A stretch of 64,000 nt of DNA from Massilia sp. PDC64 (GTDB lineage Bacteria > Pseudomonadota > Gammaproteobacteria > Burkholderiales > Burkholderiaceae_D), in contig NZ_FMZS01000002.1 in assembly GCF_900101265.1 (NCBI RefSeq), positions 310,001-374,000 of the forward strand, written 5' to 3'. Positions 6,806 to 15,732 of this stretch are shown here, one piece after another (position 1 is the first letter of the stretch; every line of letters begins with the position of its first letter). The position numbers were made by a program, and so were the translations under genes. Below the pieces are notes generated by a model. The model did no database searches, was not told where the DNA came from, and was given only the letters and a program-made list of their open reading frames with translations.

Positions 6806-9538
6806 ATGAGCTTGACGTTCTTCCAGCGCGGCCTGGCCGCTTATACGGTCGCGGGCGGCCTCACCTTCATCGCGGCCGGCAACGCCTGGGCCTTCGACCT
6901 GCCGAAGGGCGTGGTGCAAGGCCCGTCCGTCGAAGGCATCACGGAATACCGCCTGCCGAACGGCCTGAAGGTCTTACTGTTTCCCGACTCGTCGCGACCC
7001 ACCGTCACCGTCAACGTAACCTATCTCGTCGGCTCGCGCCACGAGAATTATGGCGAGACGGGCATGGCCCACCTGCTGGAACACCTGATGTTCAAGGGCA
7101 GCCCGAAGCATCCCGACATCACGCGCCAGTTCCAGGACCGCGGCATGCAGTTCAACGGCACCACGTCGCTCGACCGCACGAATTACTACGAGGTGTTCCA
7201 GGCGTCGGACGATAACCTGAACTGGGCGCTGGGCATGGAAGCGGACCGCATGACGCATTCCAACATCGCCAGGAAGGACCTCGATTCCGAAATGACGGTC
7301 GTACGCAACGAGTACGAAAACGGCGAGAACTCGCCGGGTGCCGTCCTCATGAAGCGCATGCAGAGCGTCGCCTACGACTGGCACTCGTATGGCCGCTCGA
7401 CGATCGGCAACAAGAGCGACATCGAGAACGTCAGGATCTCGAACCTGCAGAATTTCTATCGCACGTATTACCAGCCGGATAATGCCGTGCTGCTCGTCGC
7501 GGGCAAGTTCGATCCCGCGAAAACCCTCCTGTCCATCAACCGGCTGTTCGGCGCGATCCCGAAGCCCAGGCGCACGTTGCCGGAATTCTGGACCGTCGAG
7601 CCCACGCAGGACGGCGACCGTACGTTCACCGTGCGGCGCCAGGGCGACGTGCAGATCGTCGCGCTGGGCTACAAGGTGCCGTCCGGCCTGCACGACGACA
7701 GCGACGTGTTGAGCTTCGCGTCGACCATCCTCGGCGATTCGCCGACGGGCCGCCTCCACAAGCTGCTCGTCGAGACGGGCAAGGCGAGCCAGGTGTTCGC
7801 CTATGGCCAGACGGGGTATGCGCCGGGCCTGCAGTACTTCGGCGCCGTGGTGAAAAAGGACGCGCCGCTCGAACCCGTGCGCGCTGCCCTCACGCAGGCA
7901 GTGGAAGAGTTCGCCAAGAATCCGCCGACGCCGGAAGAAATGGAGCGCGCGAAGCGCGGATTCCTGAACGAATTCGAGCGCAGCCTGAACGATCCGCAAC
8001 AGGTCGGCGTCGCGCTGTCGGAAGTGATCGCGCTGGGCGACTGGCGCCTGTTCTTCGTCGGCCGCGACCGCGTCAGCAAAATCACGTCGGAACAGGTCGC
8101 GGCGGCAGCGGGGCGCTATTTCAAGCGCGACAACCGCGTCACGGGCGAGTTCATTCCGGACGACAATCCGCAGCGTGCCGTCATTCCGCCCGCGCCCAGC
8201 GTGCAAAACCTGCTGAAGGACTTCAAGCCGCAGGCATCCACGCTGAGCGCCGAGGATTTCGACCCGAGCCAGGCCAACATCATGAAGCGCACGACCTTGA
8301 CGACCGCGGGCGGCGTCAAGCTGGCGTTGCTGCCGAAGAAGAACCGCGGCCAGACCGTCACGGTCGACCTGCGCCAGCACATCGGCGACGAGCAGAACCT
8401 GTTCGGCAAGGCGGCACTGCCCGGCCTGACGTCCGCCATGCTGATGCGCGGCACGACAAAGTACGACCGCGTGCAACTGGCCGACGCCTTCGAGAAGCTC
8501 AAGATTTCCGGCAGCCTGACCCATTTCCAGACGACGCGCGAGAACCTGCCCGAAGCGTTGAAACTCGTCGCCCACGTGTTGCGCGAGCCAGGCTTCCCGG
8601 CCGCCGAGTTCGAGCAGCTGCGCCAGCAATCGATCGTGAGCCTGGAGGCGAGCCGCAGCGAGCCGACCAATGTGGCGTCGCGGGCGCTGAATGAGCATTT
8701 CGACATTTATCCCAAGGGGGATATCCGCCACGAGACGACGCTCGAGGAAGATCTCGCTGACATCAAGAGCGCGACCCTGGACCAGGTCAAGGCCTTCCAC
8801 CGCGATTACTACGGTACGGTGCCGGCCGAGATGGCCATCGTGGGCGATTTCGACGCCCAGGCGATCACACCGCTCGTCGACCAGTTGTTCGGCCAGTGGA
8901 AAGCGCCGATGCACGTGGCGCCCGTGCTGCGCAAGAACGGCGACATCGCGCCGATCCACACGTTCCTGAATACCCCGGACAAGGAAAACGGCTTTTATAC
9001 GGCGCGGATCAACGTCGACCTGAACGTCGAGGATCCGGACTACCCGGCGTTGATGCTGGCCGATTACATCTTCGGCGGCGGCGGGATGCGTTCGCGCCTG
9101 ATGGACCGTATCCGCCAGAAAGAGGGCCTGTCGTATGGCGGCGGCTCGAACCTCGTGGCCGGCGACCTCGACCGCGCAGGCATGTTCGCCATCAGCGCCA
9201 TCGCGGCGCCGCAGAATCTGGCCAAGGTGGATGCCGCCGTACGCGAGGAACTCCTGCGCGTGCTCAAGGATGGTTTCACAACGGCGGAACTCGCCGGCGC
9301 CAAGTCGGGTCTGATGCAGCAGAGGATCCAGAACCGTGCCGACGATGGCGCGCTGGCCGCAGGCTGGACGTCGTACCTGTACCGCGGCCGCACGTTCGAA
9401 TGGTCTGCCGAGTTCGAGCAGCGTTTGATGGCCGTCACGCTGCCCCAGCTGAATGCGGCGTTCCGCAAGGCGATCGACCCGGCGAAGATGTCCGTCGTCA
9501 TGGCTGGCGACAAGGCAAAAGTGAAATCTGCACCCTGA
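6806..9538 (+). CDS. M16 family zinc metallopeptidase, two-domain
   Basis: 910 residues with a cleavable-looking signal sequence ending near WAFD (residue ~29), so it acts in the periplasm. The first M16 domain carries the inverted zinc motif HLLEH at ~89-93 and the third ligand in VVRNEYENG about 80 residues later. The second M16 domain (~490-905) has the fold but no HxxEH, as is normal for the non-catalytic half of pitrilysin-type enzymes. Here both halves are in one chain, where many bacteria use two adjacent genes. CGGAG supports the start. The substrate is probably small peptides. Confidence 0.92.
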   Translation: MSLTFFQRGLAAYTVAGGLTFIAAGNAWAFDLPKGVVQGPSVEGITEYRLPNGLKVLLFPDSSRPTVTVNVTYLVGSRHENYGETGMAHLLEHLMFKGSPKHPDITRQFQDRGMQFNGTTSLDRTNYYEVFQASDDNLNWALGMEADRMTHSNIARKDLDSEMTVVRNEYENGENSPGAVLMKRMQSVAYDWHSYGRSTIGNKSDIENVRISNLQNFYRTYYQPDNAVLLVAGKFDPAKTLLSINRLFGAIPKPRRTLPEFWTVEPTQDGDRTFTVRRQGDVQIVALGYKVPSGLHDDSDVLSFASTILGDSPTGRLHKLLVETGKASQVFAYGQTGYAPGLQYFGAVVKKDAPLEPVRAALTQAVEEFAKNPPTPEEMERAKRGFLNEFERSLNDPQQVGVALSEVIALGDWRLFFVGRDRVSKITSEQVAAAAGRYFKRDNRVTGEFIPDDNPQRAVIPPAPSVQNLLKDFKPQASTLSAEDFDPSQANIMKRTTLTTAGGVKLALLPKKNRGQTVTVDLRQHIGDEQNLFGKAALPGLTSAMLMRGTTKYDRVQLADAFEKLKISGSLTHFQTTRENLPEALKLVAHVLREPGFPAAEFEQLRQQSIVSLEASRSEPTNVASRALNEHFDIYPKGDIRHETTLEEDLADIKSATLDQVKAFHRDYYGTVPAEMAIVGDFDAQAITPLVDQLFGQWKAPMHVAPVLRKNGDIAPIHTFLNTPDKENGFYTARINVDLNVEDPDYPALMLADYIFGGGGMRSRLMDRIRQKEGLSYGGGSNLVAGDLDRAGMFAISAIAAPQNLAKVDAAVREELLRVLKDGFTTAELAGAKSGLMQQRIQNRADDGALAAGWTSYLYRGRTFEWSAEFEQRLMAVTLPQLNAAFRKAIDPAKMSVVMAGDKAKVKSAP

Positions 9539-9676
9539 TTGCAACACTCGGCCGTACATTATCTGGTAGATCTGCTGAGAAACTTGGTCAATATCCGGGA
9601 CGGGCGCTATCATGTTGCCTGAGCGCAGTATTGCTTGTAGGAAGCAAAGCTTGCGTTAAGATATTGAAAAGGAAGC

Positions 9677-10471
9677 ATGATGAAGGGCATGACCAAGCAG
9701 ACTCCGAGCGGCATTTCGTTTGCAGGCAAGGTAGTGCTGGTAACCGGCGGCGCCAGCGGCATCGGCCGCGCGACGGCGCTGGCATTCGGGCGCGCGGGCG
9801 CCTGCGTCGTCATCGCCGACACGTCGGTGGACGGCGGCCACATGACCGCGGCCTTGATCGTCGAGGCGGGCGGCAAGGCACTGTTCGTCAAGGCCAATGT
9901 CACGGTCGCGGCGGAAGTGGAAGCCCTGATGGACAAGGCGGTCGGTCATTACGGCCGCATCGACTGCGCCGTCAACGGCGCTGCCGTCGAGGAAGAATAC
10001 CTGCCGCTGGCCGAAGGTGAAGACGACCAGTTCGACCGCATCATGGGCGTCAACGTCAAGGGTGTCTGGCTGTGCATGAAGAGCCAGCTGCGCCAGATGC
10101 TCAAGCAGGAAGGCGGCGGCGTGATCGTCAACATCGCGGACGCCGGCGGCCTCGTGGCGGCACCGCACCGCGCCATCTATTCAGCGTCCAAGCATGCCGT
10201 CGTCGGCTTGACGAAGAGCGCGGCCGTGGAATACGCGAAGGACGGTATCCGCGTGAACAGCGTGTGCCCGGGCGCCGTCAAGACCCCGATGCTGGCACGC
10301 ATGCTCGAGCGCGAGCCGGGACGCGACAAGAAGCTGAAGGCGGCCCATCCGATGGGGCGCATCGCCGACCCGTCCGAGATCGCCAACGCGGCGCTGTGGC
10401 TGTGCTCGGAGCAGTCGTCGTTCGTCACGGGCCACCAGCTGGCCATCGATGGCGGCCTGACGGCGATCTGA
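9677..10471 (+). CDS. SDR family oxidoreductase
   Basis: 264 residues of a classical short-chain dehydrogenase. The NAD(P)-binding TGGASGIG lies near residue 20. The catalytic YSASK places Tyr at 168 and Lys at 172. The C-terminal CPGAVKTPM and GHQLAIDGG are also typical. AAAGGAAG supports the ATG at 9677. An acidic residue after the second beta strand (ADTS) favours NAD. It stands alone, so the substrate cannot be inferred from context. Confidence 0.9.
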   Translation: MMKGMTKQTPSGISFAGKVVLVTGGASGIGRATALAFGRAGACVVIADTSVDGGHMTAALIVEAGGKALFVKANVTVAAEVEALMDKAVGHYGRIDCAVNGAAVEEEYLPLAEGEDDQFDRIMGVNVKGVWLCMKSQLRQMLKQEGGGVIVNIADAGGLVAAPHRAIYSASKHAVVGLTKSAAVEYAKDGIRVNSVCPGAVKTPMLARMLEREPGRDKKLKAAHPMGRIADPSEIANAALWLCSEQSSFVTGHQLAIDGGLTAI

Positions 10472-10482
10472 CAGGCGCTTGC

Positions 10483-10740
10483 CTAACGTTTCTTGTGGGT
10501 GGCGCGCTGTTGTTTCGCTTGCGTGCTCACCCGCGCCTGGCGCGCCTTGTACAACGCCACGGCGTCCTCGCGGGCGCGCGTCAGCGTGCGCATGGCCGGG
10601 TGGTCGTCATGCGGTGAAAAATACTCGGCCGCCTGCGCGTCGACGACGAGCTTGATGGCGGTGGCGTCGTCGAGGTCGTACAGCTCGGTCAGCAGGGTGG
10701 CGACTTCGTCGAGATAGGCTTCGTAGGTCAGGTTGGCCAT
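10483..10740 (-). CDS. Small conserved-looking hypothetical protein
   Basis: 85 residues, beginning MANLTYEAYLDEVATLLTELYDLDDATAIKLV and ending in a strongly basic tail (QAKQQRATHKKR). The body is helical and acidic, and there is no signal or membrane segment. The basic tail could bind nucleic acid, but this is speculation. It is convergent with the SDR gene and lies just downstream of the GntR regulator on the same strand. Coding bias is normal for the window. Not recognised. Confidence 0.6.
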   Translation of the reverse strand: MANLTYEAYLDEVATLLTELYDLDDATAIKLVVDAQAAEYFSPHDDHPAMRTLTRAREDAVALYKARQARVSTQAKQQRATHKKR

Positions 10741-10764
10741 GGCGTTGTTATTTTAAAAAGTTGA

Positions 10765-11505
10765 TCAGCCGGCGCTCAGCTCGGCCACGAAGTCGTACAT
10801 ATCGCCGCGGAAATAGGAGCGGCAGAACTCCACCGCCTGGCCATCCGGCAGGAAGCCCAGCCGTTCCACGCACAGGCCCGCGTCGCCTTCCTTCGATTGC
10901 AGCAGCTTCGCCTGCTCGGCGTTCAGCAGCAGGGCAGACAGGCGCTGCAGGGCGCGCACGGGGCGCTTGCCGTTCGCCTCCAGCGCTTCGTACATCGACA
11001 CGTCCACCGCGTCCAGCGAGGGCAGGGCGGATGCGGCGATGGTCGCGTATTCCAGGCACATCGGCATGTCGTCGGCATAGCGGATGCGGTTGAAGCGGTA
11101 GACGGCAGCGCCCGGCGACAGACCGAGACGCAGTGCTTCTTCCGGCGTCACCAATCCTTCCGACCGCTTGAGCCACACGCTGCGCGGCGTACGGCCGCGC
11201 GAGCGCATGTCTTCCGAAAACGACGTCAGCTTGGCGAAATTCTTTTCGATCCGCGTGTTGATGAAATTGCCCGACCCTGCCCGGCGCACGAGCAGGCCTT
11301 CCTCGACGAGGCCGTCGATGGCCTTGCGCACGGTGATGCGCGAAATGTCCAGTTCGGCCGCGAGCTGGCGCTCGGCCGGCAAGGCTTCCGCCGGGCCGTA
11401 GACGCCGCGGTCGATCGCGTCGCGCAGGGCGCGCTGCAATTGCTGGTAGAGCGGCAGGTTGCTGGTGGCGGAGAGCTGCTGCATCAGCTGCGCGAGGTGG
11501 GACAT
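10765..11505 (-). CDS. GntR family regulator with UTRA domain, probable NagR
   Basis: 246 residues. The N-terminal winged helix (~15-85) contains LPAERQLAAELDISRITVRKAI. The C-terminal UTRA ligand-binding domain (~95-240) includes LRLGLSPGAAVYRFNRIRYAD and AVEFCRSYFRGDMYDFVAEL. Regulators of this HutC/YvoA type bind sugar phosphates or amino acids and often control nag genes. The promoter region of this gene carries an 11-bp sequence also found upstream of the nag operon 7 kb away, which supports control of amino-sugar use and autoregulation. The regulon is inference. Confidence 0.88.
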   Translation of the reverse strand: MSHLAQLMQQLSATSNLPLYQQLQRALRDAIDRGVYGPAEALPAERQLAAELDISRITVRKAIDGLVEEGLLVRRAGSGNFINTRIEKNFAKLTSFSEDMRSRGRTPRSVWLKRSEGLVTPEEALRLGLSPGAAVYRFNRIRYADDMPMCLEYATIAASALPSLDAVDVSMYEALEANGKRPVRALQRLSALLLNAEQAKLLQSKEGDAGLCVERLGFLPDGQAVEFCRSYFRGDMYDFVAELSAG

Positions 11506-11534
11506 GCGACGGGATTCGGTGACAACGATCCCTG

Positions 11535-11563
11535 GATAATACCAAAAAAAGACCGCCTGTCAC
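11535..11563 (-). promoter_or_regulatory. Promoter of the GntR gene with overlapping operator-like motif
   Basis: Read on the minus strand, GTGACA and TATTAT are 16 bases apart. TTGGTATTATC at 11535-11545 covers the -10 element and is identical to the sequence at 18800-18810 in front of the nag operon. A repressor bound here would block its own transcription. Confidence 0.5.
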
Positions 11564-12627
11564 TTCGGCCGTGGATTGGCCAGCTTCCGGTCCGGCTGCA
11601 GCAGTTTGCCCGAACGGACGGCGGCGACAGCCGCGGACACGGACCGCGCCACGTTGCGCACTTCTTCCTGGAACGCCGTGTCCTTGTCGAGCGTGTCGTG
11701 GCTGTCCGCATACGATTCGTAATAGCCGACGTAGCGGTCGAGCAGGGCGGTGGGACCCGCGTCGATGAGGCCCATCCAGTCGAGCCAGTCGGACAGCGAG
11801 CGCCGCGTCGATTCGATGCCGGCCACGTCGCCATGCACGACGAGGCCGTAGACGCGGCCCGCGAGATGCTTCGGATAATGCCAGTCCTTCTCCAGCGCCT
11901 TCGCTTCCTCCGCTTCCTTGCCGTGCGTGGAACTGGGATCGGGATTGCCGCCGTCGGCGCACACGAGGCGGTCGATCATCAGCTTCAGCACGGACGGCGA
12001 CTGGTACCAGTACGTGGGCGTGAGGATGATGACGCCGTGGGCACTCACCCAGCGCTCGTAGATCTCGTTCATCCAGTCGTTTTCCTGGTTCAGCGAGTGG
12101 TTCGGGTAGCAGCTGCACGGCCAGTGGCACAGCGGCATTGCCGTCGACACGCAGGCCTTGCACGGGTGGATGTGGCGGTCGTAGTCGGAAATGAGGCGCG
12201 ACAGGTCGAGCAGGTCCGTCTCCACGGCCTCGGCCGCGAGAACCTCCTCGCACATCTTCGCGAGACGCCACGTCTTCGAGACTTCGCTGGGACAGCTGCC
12301 GTCGTTGCGCGCCGCGCCATTGATCAGGAGGATGCGGTGCGGCGTCGCGGGATCTTTCTGGCGCGCTTCGGCGGCCAGCAGGCGGTCGTGCGCCTCTTTC
12401 CATTCGACGGACAGGTCGTAGTCCGGATCGGCGAACCCGGGGCCTGCTTTTACGGTGATCGGGGCCTTGTGCGAATCGACATAGGCCTTCCAGGCGACCT
12501 CTTCGACGGCCGCCAGTTCCTTCGCGACGGCCCGGTAGGCGGGGTCGTAGAAGTCGCGCGAAAAGACGACGTGGAATTCGTCGCGGCTCAGCTTTGCGGG
12601 CGCCTGGCCCTTGCGTACGGTCGTCAT
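11560..12627 (-). CDS. Flavodoxin-like / NADPH-dependent FMN reductase family protein
   Basis: 355 residues. The central domain (~95-300) has the flavodoxin-like fold: RILLINGAARNDGSCP resembles the phosphate-binding loop for FMN, and VIILTPTYWYQSPSVLKLMIDRL is the conserved second FMN contact. Several cysteines are clustered in between (HPCKACVST, CHWPCSCYPNH), which suggests redox chemistry or metal binding. There is a ~90-residue N-terminal extension that I do not recognise. GGAAGGGG supports the start. The physiological substrate is unknown. Confidence 0.8.
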   Translation of the reverse strand: MTTVRKGQAPAKLSRDEFHVVFSRDFYDPAYRAVAKELAAVEEVAWKAYVDSHKAPITVKAGPGFADPDYDLSVEWKEAHDRLLAAEARQKDPATPHRILLINGAARNDGSCPSEVSKTWRLAKMCEEVLAAEAVETDLLDLSRLISDYDRHIHPCKACVSTAMPLCHWPCSCYPNHSLNQENDWMNEIYERWVSAHGVIILTPTYWYQSPSVLKLMIDRLVCADGGNPDPSSTHGKEAEEAKALEKDWHYPKHLAGRVYGLVVHGDVAGIESTRRSLSDWLDWMGLIDAGPTALLDRYVGYYESYADSHDTLDKDTAFQEEVRNVARSVSAAVAAVRSGKLLQPDRKLANPRPK

Positions 12628-12704
12628 GGCGGCCCCTTCCGGAAGAGTTGCCGCGATTATCGGCCGGCCGGTCGGGCTTGCCCGTTCGCTAATTCACATA
12701 GACG

Positions 12705-12739
12705 AAAAAAAAGCGGCGCGAAGGGGAGTTCGCGCCGCT
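12705..12739 (-). terminator. Rho-independent terminator of the TPR gene
   Basis: On the minus strand AGCGGCGCGAA pairs with TTCGCGCCGCT and is followed by eight T. It lies just downstream of the TPR gene's stop and separates it from the flavodoxin-like gene. Confidence 0.92.
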
Positions 12740-12762
12740 CGTTCGCCGGAAGACCGGCGGGA

Positions 12763-14061
12763 TTACTTGGCCGCCATCGCACCCGTCGGGTGGTTCAGCA
12801 GCAGGATCCAGTACTTGGCCGTGTCGGACAGGCCGCCGCCGGCTTTCACTTCCTGGAAGGTCTGGATGGCCTTGTCCTTCTGGCCGGCTTTCGCGTAGGC
12901 CATGCCCAGGCGCAGCTTGGCTTCGTCCGGCGACTTCAGGCCGCCCTTGGCGATACCCTGCTGGATAAAGCCGATACCCTTGTCGAACTGGTCCATCGTG
13001 ACGTACGCCCAGCCCAGGTTGACGAGACCGGCACCGGTCTTGGCCTTGGCGGCGCCCGCTTCGCCCGCAGCGATGTTCTTCGCGTCGCTGGCCGCTTCCT
13101 TGGTGGCGCGGTCGCGCAGCTGGCGGTCCTTGGCGGCGCCGCTGCCCGTGCCCAGCACGCCGGCCGCGAAGCCCGCGTCGACGACCTTCTTCGCTTCGGT
13201 CGGGAAGCCGTCCTTCAGGGCCAGCTCGGCCAGTTCCGTGTACGCGTCCGACGACATCTGCTTGACGGCCGCGAATTCGAGGCGCAGCACGTCCGGGATG
13301 TTGGCGTCCTGGAAGCCCGGCTTGCGCACGATGCCGCGGCTGATCAGGTCGGTCCAGAAATCGTCGGTCGGGTAGTAGGCGGCCAGTTTTTCCAGGCCGC
13401 GCAGGTAGGCGGCGTCATCCTTGACCTTGTTCGCGGCCGACGCGTACAGGCGCAGGTCTTCCTGGGTCGGCGTCTTGCCGGCCTGTTCCGCGGCCTGCAG
13501 CACCGGTTCCTGGGCTTTCAGCGCCGACGCGTAGTCGCCGCTCAGGTAGTACGAGCGGATCAGTGCCGAGTTGATCTGGTCCGTCGACTTGCCCGATGCC
13601 TGGATCTGCTTGTACAGCTCGATCGCCTTCGGATAATTCTTGGCGTTGTAGTACATCGTGGCCAGCGCCTGCGTGAAGTTCGGCTTGTCCGCTTCCGGCA
13701 GCTTGCCCGACGCCAGGATCGCTTCCAGCGCGCCGATCGACATCTGGTCGTCACCCGTCGCCGTGCCCAGCGACAACTTCATGCGGTTCAGCACATAGGT
13801 TTCGTACGGCGTCTTGTCCGCGAACGCTTCGGCCTGCGCGATGCGATTCTTGACTTCGCCATAGTTCTTCGCATCCATCAGCGGCTTGATCTGGGCCGGG
13901 TCGAGCAGCTTGTACAGTTCCGGGCGGACGGAGTCGGGCTTCGGCGCGGCGGCGTCGGCTTTCTTGTCCTGCGCCGACGCGCTGTGCATCAGGGCCGGTG
14001 CGGCGTTCAGGCCAAGGGCGGCCAGCATCATGGCAAGGCGGGCGAAACGGAATTGGGACAT
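12763..14061 (-). CDS. Periplasmic TPR-repeat protein
   Basis: 432 residues from MSQFRFARLAMMLAALGLN, chosen because AGAGAGGA lies upstream and the start gives a clean signal peptide cut after HSASA. The mature part is helical with TPR-like units, clearest at ~135-200 (LATMYYNAKNYPKAIELYKQ) and at the C terminus (AKLRLGMAYAKAGQKDKAIQTFQEVK). TPR proteins act as scaffolds. It is transcribed alone, with its own terminator. No catalytic motif is seen; the partner is unknown. Confidence 0.82.
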   Translation of the reverse strand: MSQFRFARLAMMLAALGLNAAPALMHSASAQDKKADAAAPKPDSVRPELYKLLDPAQIKPLMDAKNYGEVKNRIAQAEAFADKTPYETYVLNRMKLSLGTATGDDQMSIGALEAILASGKLPEADKPNFTQALATMYYNAKNYPKAIELYKQIQASGKSTDQINSALIRSYYLSGDYASALKAQEPVLQAAEQAGKTPTQEDLRLYASAANKVKDDAAYLRGLEKLAAYYPTDDFWTDLISRGIVRKPGFQDANIPDVLRLEFAAVKQMSSDAYTELAELALKDGFPTEAKKVVDAGFAAGVLGTGSGAAKDRQLRDRATKEAASDAKNIAAGEAGAAKAKTGAGLVNLGWAYVTMDQFDKGIGFIQQGIAKGGLKSPDEAKLRLGMAYAKAGQKDKAIQTFQEVKAGGGLSDTAKYWILLLNHPTGAMAAK

Positions 14062-14247
14062 TGAAAAATCCTCTCTTAATGACGATAAAGTTGCACCGAT
14101 CAGTGGTTGCGAATACATACGCCGACGGTGCCGGGTGCCGATCTCGGACAAAGCGTGCATTGTCCCACAAACTGCTGACGGGCGTGGCAATTGTGCCCCA
14201 GCCGTGCGAGGTCGGTATGCGTCGTTACAAGTGGTTACCCGGCGTCC

Positions 14248-15732
14248 TCAAAACCCGGGCACCGGGCAGCGTCCCACCGCCTCGATCTCGCCCGCCAGCC
14301 AGGCCCGGACCGCATCCAGCGCGGGCGGCGCGAAGCCATAGGTCATCAGCGCGGGCGCCGCGAAGTCGAGGGCCTGGTACGGGTTCCACAGCGCGAGGTG
14401 GAGATGGGGCGTCCACGTGGCGCGTGCATGGGGGCCGTAGCGGCGGCGCGAGGTCGACGCGAGGATCGTGAAGCGCCCGTCATCCGGCAATGCGTTCCAG
14501 TCGAACGTCTCGGCATCCGCAAACGTCACCAGGTCCACGTCGAACAGCGCCGACAGCATCGTCGCGATGGCGCTGGCGGGCACGCCCGCTTCCGACACGC
14601 CGTCGCTGACCACGTCCTGGCGTGCGACCAGGCGTACCCTTGCACCCGGCGCGGGGCGCTGCGGATTGCCGCGTGCCGTGAGCGCCCGGCGCCACGCGTC
14701 CGCCATCAGCGCGCGGTCCGCGTCCTCCGTCGTGTACTGCACGGCACCGGCCGGATGCGTGTGCGCGAGGCGGTCCAGGCGTTCCAGGCGCGCCTGCACC
14801 TCGGCCAGCGGCAGGCGCCCGTCTTCGATGGCGGCCGCGATCGCGTCGATGGTGGCTGCCTGCGTCTCGCGGCTGCCGATGGCCATCACCATGTCCGCGC
14901 CCGCCATCAGCGCGTTGACGGCGGCTTCGCCGGCATCGTAGCGGTGCGCGATCGCGTGCATGTCCATGCCGTCCGTGATGATCACGCCGTCGTAGCCCCA
15001 TTGCGTGCGCAGCAGGTCGTGCAGGATCGCGCGCGACATCGTGGCCGGGTTGTCCGGGTCGAGGGCAGGGTAGACGATGTGCGCTGTCATCACGGCCGGC
15101 GCATGCGGCGCGGCCGTGCGGAACGGCGCGAATTCGAAGCGCTCCAGTTCCGGCAAGGGTTTGTCGACGGTGGGCAGGTCGCGGTGCGAGTCGACGTGCG
15201 TGTCGCCGTGGCCGGGGAAGTGCTTGACGCAGCAGGCCACGCCTTCGCTGTCGCTGCCGGCCATCCAGGCGAGGGCGAGCGCCGTCGCCTGTTGCGGATC
15301 GGCGCCGAACGAGCGCTCGGCGATGACGGGATTGCGCGGGTTGTTGTTCAGGTCCAGCACGGGCGCGAAGTTCCAGTTGAAGCCCATCGCGCGGATCGCC
15401 CGCGCCACCGCGGCGCCCACGTCGCGCGCCAGCGTCTCGTCGCCGGCCGCGCCCAGCGCCATCGCGGACGGCGGCGGCGGCACCCACAGCGCGCGCACGA
15501 CGGCCCCGCCTTCCTGGTCGAGGGCGATCAGGGCATGCTCGCCCATCGCGTCTTTCAGGTCGCCGGTGAAGCGCGTCAGCTGGGCGGCGTCCACCATGTT
15601 CTGGCGGAACAGGCACGCGCCGCGGATGCGGTTGGCGCGGATGAAATCGGCCGTGTCGGCGTCGAGGCTTGTCCCGAACAGCCGGATCATGATCAGGCGG
15701 CCGGCGAGGTGGCGAAGGTCGTTCGTGTGCAT
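14248..15732 (-). CDS. nagZ: GH3 beta-N-acetylhexosaminidase (NagZ-like, long form)
   Basis: 494 residues. Releases N-acetylglucosamine from chito- or muropeptide oligosaccharides. GH3 hallmarks are LIALDQEGGAVVRA, CVKHFPGHGDTHVDSH and the nucleophile region GVIITDGMDMHAI. No signal peptide is evident, so it is cytoplasmic. Gram-negative NagZ is usually ~340 residues; here ~140 more residues form a C-terminal domain, as in longer GH3 enzymes. The start overlaps the stop of the SIS-domain gene by one base (TGATG), so the two are translationally coupled. It is the last gene of the nag operon. Confidence 0.9.
   Translation of the reverse strand: MHTNDLRHLAGRLIMIRLFGTSLDADTADFIRANRIRGACLFRQNMVDAAQLTRFTGDLKDAMGEHALIALDQEGGAVVRALWVPPPPSAMALGAAGDETLARDVGAAVARAIRAMGFNWNFAPVLDLNNNPRNPVIAERSFGADPQQATALALAWMAGSDSEGVACCVKHFPGHGDTHVDSHRDLPTVDKPLPELERFEFAPFRTAAPHAPAVMTAHIVYPALDPDNPATMSRAILHDLLRTQWGYDGVIITDGMDMHAIAHRYDAGEAAVNALMAGADMVMAIGSRETQAATIDAIAAAIEDGRLPLAEVQARLERLDRLAHTHPAGAVQYTTEDADRALMADAWRRALTARGNPQRPAPGARVRLVARQDVVSDGVSEAGVPASAIATMLSALFDVDLVTFADAETFDWNALPDDGRFTILASTSRRRYGPHARATWTPHLHLALWNPYQALDFAAPALMTYGFAPPALDAVRAWLAGEIEAVGRCPVPGF

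Noticed and set aside
6974..9613. An 879-codon open frame on the minus strand
   Set aside because: Antisense to the M16 peptidase, whose motifs and start are secure.
10897..14064. A 1055-codon open frame on the plus strand
   Set aside because: It runs antisense to the GntR, flavodoxin-like and TPR genes, all of which have clear domains and ribosome-binding sites. Its translation is rich in Arg, His, Gln and Val, typical of the shadow of high-GC genes.
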